Positions 27,275 to 34,474 of a DNA stretch of 64,000 bases are shown here, piece by piece. Positions within the stretch are counted from its first letter, which is position 1; the number at the start of each line of letters is the position of its first letter. Made by a program: the position numbers and the translations under genes. The stretch lies in the NCBI GenBank assembly GCA_902495325.1, contig CABUWK010000001.1, positions 1 to 64,000 of the forward strand. Reading direction: 5' to 3'. The stretch comes from an uncultured Acidiphilium sp. (lineage in GTDB: Bacteria; Bacillota; Clostridia; Christensenellales; Borkfalkiaceae). A model generated the notes under the pieces. The model searched no databases. It was not told where the DNA came from and worked only from the letters and a program-made list of their open reading frames with translations.

Positions 27275-27308
27275 AAAAAGGTGCTGTCAGCAAAACAGCA
27301 CCTTTTTT
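27275..27308. terminator. intrinsic terminator after the 23759-27255 pair
   Basis: Stem AAAAAGGTGCTGT with its complement ACAGCACCTTTTT, 7-base loop, T run on the plus strand. Confidence 0.92.
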
Positions 27309-27398
27309 ATCGGATCACTTTCTAACGAATAAAGCATGTTTTTACATTACTTTTATGATTTTATCTATTCCATATCATTGTTAAATGTTCCCTTTTTC

Positions 27399-28190
27399 TT
27401 ATCCCAAAGCGACGTCCAGCGCCATCATCACGGCAAAGCCGAACATCGCGCCCCACGTCCCATAATGCGGATGTTCGGAAAGATGTGCATCGGGAATCAG
27501 ATCTTCCACGACGACAAATATCATCGCGCCCGCCGCGAAAGCTAAAAACCACGGCTGCGCCGCCGTGAGATTTGCCGCGAGAAAATATCCGACGACGGCA
27601 AATACAGGCTCCACCGCTCCGCTGCCCATGCCGTATAAAAAGGCTTTGCCGCGGCTGCCCGTCGCCGTTTTCATGGGCAGGGACACCGCCGCACCTTCGG
27701 GAAAATTCTGTATCGCCATTCCGATCGCAAGACCGAGTGCGGAAACGAATGCTCCCGTCTCTCCGAGCGCTGCCGCTGCTCCGAACGCAAAACCTACGGC
27801 AAGCCCTTCGGGAATGTTGTGTATGGTGACGGCAAGAAAGAGTTTTGCCGGTTTATTCAAGTGACTTTTAAGCCCTTCTTCTTCATTCGTTCCCTTATGG
27901 AAATGCGGCACGAGCTTGTCGATAAGAACGAGAAACGCTCCGCCGATGAGAAAACCTATGACGGCGGGCAAAAAACTCCACGCCCCGTATGTTTCTTCTG
28001 CACCCTCGATGGACGGAATGAGCAGCGACCAGACGGACGCAGCCACCATGACGCCCGAAGCGAAACCCAAAAACAGCGTGTTGAGTTTGCCGGACATCTC
28101 CCCTTTGAAAAAGAATACGAGCGCCGCGCCCGCAGCCGTCGCTATGAAAATAATACAAAAACCGAGTACGGTCATCATTGCCGTTGACAT
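27399..28190 (-). CDS. ZIP-family metal transporter (GufA/ZupT-like)
   Basis: A 263-residue ZIP transporter with about eight membrane segments. The metal-site motifs are present: HNIPEG in the fourth segment and QNFPEG in the fifth; the first His of HNIPEG and the Glu residues line the binuclear site. A His-containing loop (PHFHKG) lies between segments three and four. Family members bring Zn(II), Fe(II) or Mn(II) into the cytoplasm. It is the last gene of a minus-strand unit with an HMA protein and two ABC half-transporters, 6 bp after the HMA stop. This ties divalent metal uptake to that operon; the preferred metal cannot be read from the sequence. Confidence 0.9.
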   Translation of the reverse strand: MSTAMMTVLGFCIIFIATAAGAALVFFFKGEMSGKLNTLFLGFASGVMVAASVWSLLIPSIEGAEETYGAWSFLPAVIGFLIGGAFLVLIDKLVPHFHKGTNEEEGLKSHLNKPAKLFLAVTIHNIPEGLAVGFAFGAAAALGETGAFVSALGLAIGMAIQNFPEGAAVSLPMKTATGSRGKAFLYGMGSGAVEPVFAVVGYFLAANLTAAQPWFLAFAAGAMIFVVVEDLIPDAHLSEHPHYGTWGAMFGFAVMMALDVALG

Positions 28191-28196
28191 ATCGCA

Positions 28197-28451
28197 TTAC
28201 CTTTTCCGCGAAAACAATCCGCGCTTTTCATAAGGTACGCACGTGATCTTTCCCACGCCGTAACCTTGTTTTATTATCGCCTCTCGAATAAGTTCAATGT
28301 TTACGCTATCTTCGGCGATCACTTCCGTCCTGCGCTTTGCGTGAGAGGACGCGACCTTTCTCACGCCCTCCACGCGGCGCACCACGTCATTGACGTGCGT
28401 TTCGCACATCCCGCAGCGCATACCTTCTACTTCCAAAACTATTTTGAGCAT
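28197..28451 (-). CDS. HMA-domain metal-binding protein
   Basis: An 84-residue protein that consists of one heavy-metal-associated domain. The metal-binding loop is GMRCGMC with Cys13 and Cys16, followed by the usual fold ending in GYGVGKI and a basic tail. The start is the ATG at 28451, behind AGGAG, 7 bp after the ABC stop; the longer frame overlaps the ABC gene. Such domains usually carry Cu(I) or Zn(II) as chaperones. Its position between an ABC importer-like pair and a ZIP transporter suggests handling of the imported metal in the cytoplasm. The basic KRGLFSRKR tail is not part of the family core. Confidence 0.85.
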   Translation of the reverse strand: MLKIVLEVEGMRCGMCETHVNDVVRRVEGVRKVASSHAKRRTEVIAEDSVNIELIREAIIKQGYGVGKITCVPYEKRGLFSRKR

Positions 28452-28458
28452 AATTCTC

Positions 28459-30204
28459 CTATCCGATGTTCTCCGCGATGCGCTGTTTTTCGCGCAGACG
28501 GACAAAAGTATTGTAAATCCCTCCGCGTTTCATCAGCTCGTCATGCGTTCCCTGTTCCGCGATCTTCCCTTCGGACACGACGACGATCTTATCCGCCGCG
28601 CGGATCGTGTTCAGCCTGTGCGCGATCACCAAAAGCGTTTTGCCCTTGACAAGCTCGGAAATCGCTTCCTGAATATACCGCTCGTTGTCCAGATCGACGC
28701 TCGCCGTCGCTTCGTCCAATATGACAATGGGCGCGTCCTTTAAGATGCACCGCGCAATGGAAATGCGCTGTTTTTCTCCGCCGGACAAACTCGCGCCGCC
28801 TTCGCCTATAACGGTTTCAAAGCCCTGCGGCAGATTCATAATGAAATCGTAACAGCGGGCCTTTCGCGCCGCTTCTTCCACTTCCGCTTTCGTCGCGTTC
28901 GGTCTGCCCATTGCTATGTTATTATATACGGTATCTTGAAACAGATATACCCTTTGGAACACCATGCTGATGTTATCCATCAATTCGGAAAGCGGTACTT
29001 CCCGTATATCCGTGCCGCGTATTTTTATGCTGCCCGACTTAATATCCCAGAACCGCGCCAAAAGATTTGCAAGCGTCGTCTTTCCTCCGCCGCTCGGACC
29101 CACGAGCGCCGTCATCGTATTCTTTTCTGCACTAAAGCTCACGTTATGCACCGTATCTTCCTTGCCGTAAGCAAAGGTCACGTTTTCAAACTGAATTTCA
29201 GGTGCGGACGATTGAGCGGGAATATGTTTTCTGCCGTCATCAGGAAGAGTCTTTTCTCCGAACACTTCCTCTATTCTGACCAGACAGCTCGCCATGACCG
29301 TAAGCCGCGAGGAATCGCCGTACAGCGTTTTTATCGGCACGAAAATACTGAACGCAAACAGCACGCAGCCGATGAGATACGGGAGCGTCATTATTTCTGC
29401 AAAATACATCCATACCGCCAGCGCGAGTATTCCGACCATTCCCGCCGTATAGAGGATATTCAATGCGGCCATCCACGGCACCTGCGTGAACTCGAATTTG
29501 AGCGCCGCGTCGCGCGTTTTCCTGAAATTATCCGTCAAATCTTCCGACTTTTCGCCGAGCAGATTATAGCTTTTGATAACGCCGATGCCTTCGATATGCG
29601 AAATAACCGCGTCCGTCAGCTTCTCGTTCTGCGCCTGTCGGATATCGCTGTGTTTTACGCCCGATTTATTCATAAACATGGCGACGATTACGACCGCGAG
29701 CGAAACGCCCGTTACGAGCAGACCGATACGCCAGTCGATGACGTACATAAACGCGGCCATCAAAAGCGCGGAAAAGGCGTTTCCCAACATTTCCGCGATG
29801 GACTGCATCACGTTTTCTTCCACGAACACCATATCCGAGGAAAGCACGGAACTTATTTTGCCGATATTGCCCGCCGTGAAATATCCCATCGGGAGTTTTC
29901 TGAGGCGCGCGCCCAGTTCCATGCGTTTATCCGCGAATATCTTATATCCTGCCGTACTCTGCAGCTTATCGCTCAGATTCGTAGCCAAAATATGCACGAT
30001 GAGGGAAGCCGCCATACCCGCGAAATAGATCCAGCACCGCGCCGCAGTCATCGTTCCCTCGTAAAACTCGTTGAACATCAAAAAGCCGAGAAACAGCGGC
30101 ATCATGATACAGATGCCCTTGATAAACGCAAACAGCGCCGCCGAAAGAACCCTGCCTTTATATTTGCCCGAAAATTTCAATATCTTTACGAAAAACTTTA
30201 TCAT
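28459..30204 (-). CDS. ABC half-transporter, YbtQ/IrtB-like
   Basis: A 581-residue second partner. Membrane-domain text LPMGYFTAGNIGKISSVLSS; ATPase with GPSGGGKTT, LSGGEKQR and IVILDEATASVDLD. The ATG at 30204 overlaps the stop of the upstream partner by ATGA and fixes the start 20 residues inside the longest frame. Its C-terminus IYNTFVRLREKQRIAENIG matters because a related tail survives as a fragment at 39848-39910, so another copy of this gene type once existed in the decayed zone. It should form a heterodimer with the 30201 gene product. Confidence 0.86.
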   Translation of the reverse strand: MIKFFVKILKFSGKYKGRVLSAALFAFIKGICIMMPLFLGFLMFNEFYEGTMTAARCWIYFAGMAASLIVHILATNLSDKLQSTAGYKIFADKRMELGARLRKLPMGYFTAGNIGKISSVLSSDMVFVEENVMQSIAEMLGNAFSALLMAAFMYVIDWRIGLLVTGVSLAVVIVAMFMNKSGVKHSDIRQAQNEKLTDAVISHIEGIGVIKSYNLLGEKSEDLTDNFRKTRDAALKFEFTQVPWMAALNILYTAGMVGILALAVWMYFAEIMTLPYLIGCVLFAFSIFVPIKTLYGDSSRLTVMASCLVRIEEVFGEKTLPDDGRKHIPAQSSAPEIQFENVTFAYGKEDTVHNVSFSAEKNTMTALVGPSGGGKTTLANLLARFWDIKSGSIKIRGTDIREVPLSELMDNISMVFQRVYLFQDTVYNNIAMGRPNATKAEVEEAARKARCYDFIMNLPQGFETVIGEGGASLSGGEKQRISIARCILKDAPIVILDEATASVDLDNERYIQEAISELVKGKTLLVIAHRLNTIRAADKIVVVSEGKIAEQGTHDELMKRGGIYNTFVRLREKQRIAENIG

Positions 30205-31949
30205 ACCGCGCCTCCTTCCGTACCGACCACGTTCCATGCCGCGCTGTCCTCCGAAATCTGCCAAAGCCGTTTATAGATACCGTTGTTCTGCAAAAGTTCC
30301 TCATGCGTTCCGCTTCCCATAACCTTTCCGTTATCCAAAACGTAAATATTGTCCGCGTTCCGAATGGACGCAAGCCGGTGCGCAATGACGAGCAGCGTCT
30401 TTCCTTTCACCACCTCGGCAATGGCTTTTTCCATTTTTTCTTCGTTTTCCGGATCGGCGAACGCTGTCGCCTCGTCCAATATGACAACGGGCGCATTTTT
30501 CAAAATGGCTCTTGCGAGCGACACCCTCTGCCGTTCGCCGCCCGATAGCGCGCTGCCGCAATCGCCCGCCGGCGTTTCAATTCCGTTCGGGAGCCTCCGT
30601 ATGAACTCCATGCACTGCGCTTTCTCCGCTGCGGCAAGCACTTCTTCCCTCGTCGCTTCGGGGTTGCCGACTTTGATATTGTCGTATATGCTCGTATTGA
30701 ACAGGAAATTATCCTGCGACACGAACGAGATATGAGAATTGAGCGCGTCGTGGCTCATATCCGTTATATCCTGACCGCCGAGTTTAATAGAGCCGCCTTT
30801 TATATCGTAGTAATGTACGAGTAATTTTGCGAGCGTGCTTTTACCCGAACCCGACTCCCCGACGAGCGCCGTTTTCCGCCCTTCCTTTACCACGATGTTT
30901 GCGTTGCTTATCACGTCTTTGTCCTCATACGCGAAAGTCACGTTCTCGAATACAGCCGTGTTATCTTTCCCCGTAAAATTATTTCCTTTGCTTTTGAGCG
31001 GTTCGGCGTCCAGCGTCTTTTCCAATTCTTTGACTTTCCTATCCACTTGCGCAAGAGAAGGGACAAAGTGCATAGCCTTCATCAGCGGGCCGCCCAAGCC
31101 GAAAGAAAGGCAGAGTACGAGTATGAGATCGGCAAGTTCCGACAGACCGTTCACCACGAGCATACCGCCGAACGGCAGCGTGAACAGCGCACAGCAGGCG
31201 AATACGCCCGCATACACCGCCATCCACGGCCAGCATACCCTGTACCAATCCAGCGTAAAATCGCGGTACGCCGTTATGTCCTTTTTATACCTCTTATATG
31301 AATCGCCGTCTTTATTAAATACCTTTACGACTTCCATTCCGTTGACGTATTCGATAATGGTATTGTTCATCATCTGCGCCGAACGGTAATAGCTTTCCAT
31401 TTTCGCAAAACCGGATTTCGTCATCATCATGACCGCCCACACGCCGACGGGCAGCATGATCATCGTTAAAAGCGCGAGTTTCCAATCGACGGCGAACATG
31501 GCGATAAACACGCCGACGGGAATCAGCAGATTGCCGATCCCTTCGGGTATGGCGTGCGCGAGCAATAATTCCATACTCTCCACGTCATCCACGAACAGCT
31601 TTTTCAGATTGCCCGTCCCCTTCTCCTGCACCACGCCGAGCGGGAGTTTTTCCATTTTCCCCTGCAAGCTCACGCGCAGATTGTACAGCGTGTTGAACGC
31701 CGCGATATGCGAGAGCGACAATCCGCCGAGGTAGAAAATAAAGTTTAGCACAAGGCAGACGGCAACGCCCACGACTCTGCCTACGGCATACTGCCATGTA
31801 ATGCTCTCGCCCACTATGAGCGGCGCAATGATCTGATACGCGAATATGTACGGCAATATCTGCGCCGCAACCGCTACGATAACCATAACCGTGGCGACGG
31901 CGGTGAGTATCTTGTACTTCTCCGCATACTTCAATATACTTTTTATCAT
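30201..31949 (-). CDS. ABC half-transporter, YbtP/IrtA-like
   Basis: A 582-residue first partner with the pattern VESMELLLAHAIPEG, six membrane segments and an ATPase with GESGSGKST, LSGGERQR and VVILDEATAFADPE. The start ATG at 31949 is behind AAAAGGAG. A GTTC-N8-GAAC palindrome begins 22 bp upstream and directly follows a TATAAT box (31992-31987), so a bound repressor would cover the transcription start. The TetR gene upstream on the same strand has its own promoter. This pair heads the operon that continues with the HMA protein and the ZIP transporter, the only pair linked to metal-binding genes. Confidence 0.86.
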   Translation of the reverse strand: MIKSILKYAEKYKILTAVATVMVIVAVAAQILPYIFAYQIIAPLIVGESITWQYAVGRVVGVAVCLVLNFIFYLGGLSLSHIAAFNTLYNLRVSLQGKMEKLPLGVVQEKGTGNLKKLFVDDVESMELLLAHAIPEGIGNLLIPVGVFIAMFAVDWKLALLTMIMLPVGVWAVMMMTKSGFAKMESYYRSAQMMNNTIIEYVNGMEVVKVFNKDGDSYKRYKKDITAYRDFTLDWYRVCWPWMAVYAGVFACCALFTLPFGGMLVVNGLSELADLILVLCLSFGLGGPLMKAMHFVPSLAQVDRKVKELEKTLDAEPLKSKGNNFTGKDNTAVFENVTFAYEDKDVISNANIVVKEGRKTALVGESGSGKSTLAKLLVHYYDIKGGSIKLGGQDITDMSHDALNSHISFVSQDNFLFNTSIYDNIKVGNPEATREEVLAAAEKAQCMEFIRRLPNGIETPAGDCGSALSGGERQRVSLARAILKNAPVVILDEATAFADPENEEKMEKAIAEVVKGKTLLVIAHRLASIRNADNIYVLDNGKVMGSGTHEELLQNNGIYKRLWQISEDSAAWNVVGTEGGAV

Positions 31950-31970
31950 ACAGTCTCCTTTTATTTTTCA

Positions 31971-31992
31971 GTTCGCATAAGCGAACATTATA
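31971..31992 (-). promoter_or_regulatory. GTTC-N8-GAAC operator (site 6) abutting a TATAAT box
   Basis: Reads GTTCGCATAAGCGAAC (31971-31986), the most symmetric copy with 6-bp perfect arms. On the minus strand TATAAT (31992-31987) lies immediately upstream, so the operator covers the expected start of transcription of the ABC-HMA-ZIP operon. Confidence 0.7.
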
Positions 31993-32001
31993 CCGAAAGA
32001 A

Positions 32002-32023
32002 TTGCCGCCTCTGCGGGCGGCAA
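32002..32023. terminator. GC hairpin after the TetR gene
   Basis: 8-bp perfect stem TTGCCGCC/GGCGGCAA just after the TetR stop. The T run is weak, so it may be a partial terminator. Confidence 0.4.
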
Positions 32024-32026
32024 ACT

Positions 32027-32641
32027 TTACCGCTCAAATCCGAGCATTTTATACCAATCGAAAAGATTACACATTATGTCGGACACACGCATCATTTCGT
32101 CCCACGAAAATCCGTGTACGATCGGTTCGTATATCGTCATCCAAAATGCCGACAGCATTACGTGCATTTCTTTTTCGGAAATATCCGTTTTTGTCAATCC
32201 TCGCCTTTGCGCTTCCTGATAGTATGCGTAGGTCGTTTGACTCATCCTCTCCACCCATTCATGCTCAAAGTTTGAATACTTCGTCCCGTCCGAACAGACG
32301 AGCAGCAACCGCATAGCGTCAAAACGTTCGTAAAGATACCCGAACCACCAACGCATATACTCTCTGTCCATATCCCACGCTTGTTTCAGTTCGCCGTCCG
32401 TGAGATCTACAAGAGAAAGCGACCTCTTTTCTATGACCTTTTCTAAATCTGCTATCGTATCCTCCACCAGCGCGCAGAAAAGTTCCTCTTTGCCTTTGAA
32501 TCTTTTGTATAGCGCGCCCGTCGTCACGCCTGCGTTTTTACAGATCTCCTGCAACGAGGCGTCTAAAAAGCCTTTTCTTAAAAATTCTTCTTTCGCGCTC
32601 TCTATGATGCGCGGATCGATGCTTCTGTCGGGTACGGACAT
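32027..32641 (-). CDS. TetR-family regulator
   Basis: A 204-residue TetR/AcrR-type regulator. The DNA-binding helices read SLQEICKNAGVTTGALYKRFKGKEELFCALV, close to those of the TetR protein at 23061. The promoter is a perfect TTGACA-N17-TATAAT (32723-32695), and two tandem 15-bp palindromes lie between it and the start codon. It is followed by the ABC-HMA-ZIP operon on the same strand and probably controls both itself and that operon. The ligand is unknown; a siderophore or metal complex would fit. Confidence 0.87.
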   Translation of the reverse strand: MSVPDRSIDPRIIESAKEEFLRKGFLDASLQEICKNAGVTTGALYKRFKGKEELFCALVEDTIADLEKVIEKRSLSLVDLTDGELKQAWDMDREYMRWWFGYLYERFDAMRLLLVCSDGTKYSNFEHEWVERMSQTTYAYYQEAQRRGLTKTDISEKEMHVMLSAFWMTIYEPIVHGFSWDEMMRVSDIMCNLFDWYKMLGFER

Positions 32642-32664
32642 ACGCCTCTCCTTTTCATCAGTAC

Positions 32665-32694
32665 GATAATATTATTATCGATAATTATATTATC
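32665..32694. promoter_or_regulatory. tandem operators GATAAT-N3-ATTATC
   Basis: Two adjoining 15-bp palindromes, 32665-32679 and 32680-32694, with identical half-sites. They sit directly downstream of the -10 box of the TetR gene. The geometry equals that before the other TetR gene (23026-23056). Confidence 0.7.
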
Positions 32695-32723
32695 ATTATA
32701 GCCATTGAATGTTCGCCTGTCAA
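32695..32723 (-). promoter_or_regulatory. consensus promoter of the TetR gene at 32027
   Basis: TTGACA (32723-32718), 17-bp spacer, TATAAT (32700-32695) on the minus strand. Confidence 0.78.
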
Positions 32724-32800
32724 GCAAATATTTATGGCAAACAAAAAAATCAGGGAATTAACTTTCTTCCGTTATTCCCTAATATTTTTATTATCAGCTT

Positions 32801-32925
32801 TTCGCAGTTAGAATATATATAGTCCATTTGTTTCTTTTAAGTCCAATGCCTTATTTATCGTCCCACAATACGGGCATTTTCTATCTTCCTGCATAACATC
32901 CGTCTCATTCTTCCGCGATAGAGCG
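32801..32925 (-). pseudogene. broken copy of the zinc-ribbon gene plus the end of the DtxR gene
   Basis: This stretch is about 85-90% identical by eye to 17190-17316. It repeats the last codons of the DtxR gene (AEE and stop) and the first 27 residues of the 50-residue zinc-ribbon protein, starting at the ATG at 32894. A 2-bp deletion after NGLY removes the second Cys pair and gives an early stop (NGLYIF). The homology ends at about 32921, where it joins a truncated unrelated gene on the plus strand. It is a duplication scar. Confidence 0.75.
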
Positions 32926-33320
32926 CGATCACCGAATGGCTGACGAATGAAGACCTCCTGCAGCTCCACGAATCCTCTAACGGAAATACTTATAAAAAGC
33001 CTACCGACACAGGAAAAGCCCTCGGTATTTCCGATGAGTTCCGTTCGGGAAAACTCGGCGGTTACATAGTCCTGAAATATAATGCAAACGCGCAAAAATA
33101 TATCGCGGAACACGCGAACGTCATAGGCGAGATGAACTATAAAAAGACGGAAAATCAGGGAAAGCCTTGGGATGACGAACAGGACGCACGCCTGAAAGAA
33201 TTATTCGATGATGGGCTGATCGTTTCTGAAATAGCGAAAGAATTAGGGCGTACTCCTGCTTCTACACGTTCCAGAATGGTTGCTCTCGGTTTAATAAGCG
33301 ATAAAAACGATATTGTTTGA
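32922..33320 (+). pseudogene. 3' remnant of a larger gene ending in a helix-turn-helix
   Basis: The frame opens at 32922, directly at the junction with the duplicated DtxR tail, without a start codon or ribosome-binding site. It encodes SAITEWLTNEDLLQL and onward, then, near the end, a 60-residue unit (WDDEQDARLKELFDDGLIVS, EIAKELGRTPASTRSRM) that looks like a Myb/HTH-type DNA-binding or size-specifying tail. An ATG at 33132 could in theory start a 62-residue protein with just this unit, but no ribosome-binding site precedes it. I read it as the C-terminal fragment of a longer protein of unknown identity, cut by the same rearrangement that brought the zinc-ribbon copy. Confidence 0.6.
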
Positions 33321-33389
33321 ATTAAGAGCAGGATGATATTGAACTGACGAAAAAAAAGGCCCCAAAGACCTCTTTTCTTATCTATTTTT

Positions 33390-33605
33390 TCACTTTATTT
33401 GCATGGAATTAAATAGCTCGGCAGGTTCAATTTGTAAAACTTCACAAATTTTTAATATCGTTTTCAAACTTATATTGATTTTACCGTTTTCTACTTTATG
33501 AATATAACTTGCGTCTTTGCCTATCCTTAAGCTCAATTCATAAGCAGATAAATTCGCTCTTATTCTTACCTTTGCTAAATTTATGCCAAACTCTTCAAAT
33601 TTCAT
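33390..33605 (-). CDS. small XRE-family (Cro/CI) regulator
   Basis: A 71-residue protein made up of a single HTH_XRE domain: LSAYELSLRIGKDASYIHKVENGKINISL is the helix-turn-helix, with the closing PAELFNSM helix. It resembles repressors of integrative elements and toxin-antitoxin or defence loci. It is divergent from a consensus promoter on the plus strand (33632-33660) that is flanked by a perfect 10-bp inverted repeat, which is its likely operator. The gene now faces only an 18-codon reading frame on that side, so its former target may have been lost. Confidence 0.85.
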   Translation of the reverse strand: MKFEEFGINLAKVRIRANLSAYELSLRIGKDASYIHKVENGKINISLKTILKICEVLQIEPAELFNSMQIK

Positions 33606-33631
33606 ACTTATAGTTTAGCTGAAAAAACTTC

Positions 33632-33678
33632 TTGACTAATTGACTGATACGCCATATAATAGAATTATAGTCAATTAG
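33632..33678 (+). promoter_or_regulatory. promoter flanked by 10-bp inverted operators
   Basis: TTGACT (33632-33637), 17-bp spacer, TATAAT (33655-33660). The repeats CTAATTGACT (33636-33645) and AGTCAATTAG (33669-33678) are perfect inverted copies; one overlaps the -35 end, the other the expected start site. Typical of an XRE repressor-controlled promoter. Confidence 0.65.
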
Positions 33679-33691
33679 GGAGTTTTTATAA

Positions 33692-33748
33692 ATGTCGAGA
33701 AAGATAAAATTAAAGCGAACAAAAAATTATAATGGCCTCACTCTTTGA
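33692..33748 (+). CDS. 18-residue basic peptide frame behind an XRE-controlled promoter
   Basis: ATG at 33692 with AGGGAG 11 bp upstream encodes MSRKIKLKRTKNYNGLTL and stops at 33748. It is the only reading frame served by the strong promoter at 33632. It could be a leader or regulated peptide, or the stump of a deleted gene such as an integrase or excisionase. An imperfect hairpin (AATGGCCT with AAGGTCATT) follows. Coding status is uncertain. Confidence 0.3.
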   Translation: MSRKIKLKRTKNYNGLTL

Positions 33749-33769
33749 TAGAGCAAGGTCATTATTTGC

Positions 33770-34012
33770 TTATTCTATTTCAAGATTATTAAAATTGAAA
33801 ACAGGGTGATTGAAAAATTCAGTAAGCGACATATCCAAAGCACGAACGATTAAAGCGATACTTTTGAAGTTAGAGGCTTTCACTCTGTTATTCAAAATTG
33901 CGTTCATCGTACTATGATATAAACCGGTTTCTTGCTCCAATTTATATTGCGACATCTTCTTTTCTTTCAGCAATTCGCGTACTCTAATTGCAAGCGCTTG
34001 ATTTATAGTCAT
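33770..34012 (-). CDS. XRE-family regulator
   Basis: An 80-residue single-domain XRE repressor (MSQYKLEQETGLYHSTMNAILNNRVKASNF as helix-turn-helix). It is transcribed away from another XRE gene at 34193. The shared 180-bp promoter region contains three copies of a 22-bp element with the core AATTAG(C/T)CAA, one inverted, which are good operator candidates. It probably represses the divergent XRE plus 274-residue protein cassette. Confidence 0.85.
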   Translation of the reverse strand: MTINQALAIRVRELLKEKKMSQYKLEQETGLYHSTMNAILNNRVKASNFKSIALIVRALDMSLTEFFNHPVFNFNNLEIE

Positions 34013-34025
34013 ATACTCACCTCTC

Positions 34026-34146
34026 TTGGCTAATTTATACTATGTATATTTTATCAAACGTATTCTGAAAAATATGTAGTGTAAATTAGCCAAATACTTG
34101 ATTGCATAAAAAAACCATGCTACAATATGTAGTATGAATTAGTCAA
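34026..34146. repeat. three 22-bp operator-like repeats between divergent XRE genes
   Basis: Copies at 34026-34047 (reverse), 34072-34093 and 34125-34146 (forward). They share ATA(T/C)(G/A)TAGT followed by (G/A)T(A/G)AATTAG(C/T)CAA. One lies before each start and one in the middle, as in phage-like divergent control regions. Confidence 0.65.
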
Positions 34147-34192
34147 ATCGTTTTTATACACTTAATGGAATTTTTACGGAGGAACCAAAAAC

Positions 34193-34453
34193 ATGAAATT
34201 ATCTACCGCGTTATCGGAAAGAATCAAAAAATTAATGGAAGAAAAAGGCATAAGTGAAAGCGAGTTAATTGAAAAGAGTAAACTTTCAAACACCACAATC
34301 AATCGGCTATTAAACGGATCGCTCGACCGAATTTTAGATACTCAAATTTATAAAATTTGCCGAGCATTGGATATACCTATACAAGAATTTTTTCAAGACG
34401 ATTTATTATCATTAGAAAATATAGACGATACGAGAAAAGAAAAATTATCATGA
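34193..34453 (+). CDS. XRE-family regulator
   Basis: An 86-residue single-domain XRE protein (KGISESELIEKSKLSNTTINRLLNGSL as helix-turn-helix) with a short acidic tail. The start has GGAGG 9 bp upstream. Its stop lies 21 bp before the 274-residue unknown protein, so the two are likely one transcript. Base composition is distinctly AT-rich compared with the ABC region, consistent with acquired DNA. Confidence 0.85.
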   Translation: MKLSTALSERIKKLMEEKGISESELIEKSKLSNTTINRLLNGSLDRILDTQIYKICRALDIPIQEFFQDDLLSLENIDDTRKEKLS

Positions 34454-34474
34454 AATATATAATAAAGAATTTCC

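Noticed and set aside
32665..32694. Fur box before the TetR gene
   Set aside because: GATAAT half-sites resemble Fur half-sites, but the spacer is 3 instead of 1 and the same geometry with other half-sites precedes the second TetR gene. TetR autoregulation is the simpler reading.
33749..33769. Terminator between the 18-codon frame and the XRE gene
   Set aside because: Stem AATGGCCT/AAGGTCATT is imperfect with a long loop and no good T run, so it is not listed as a feature.
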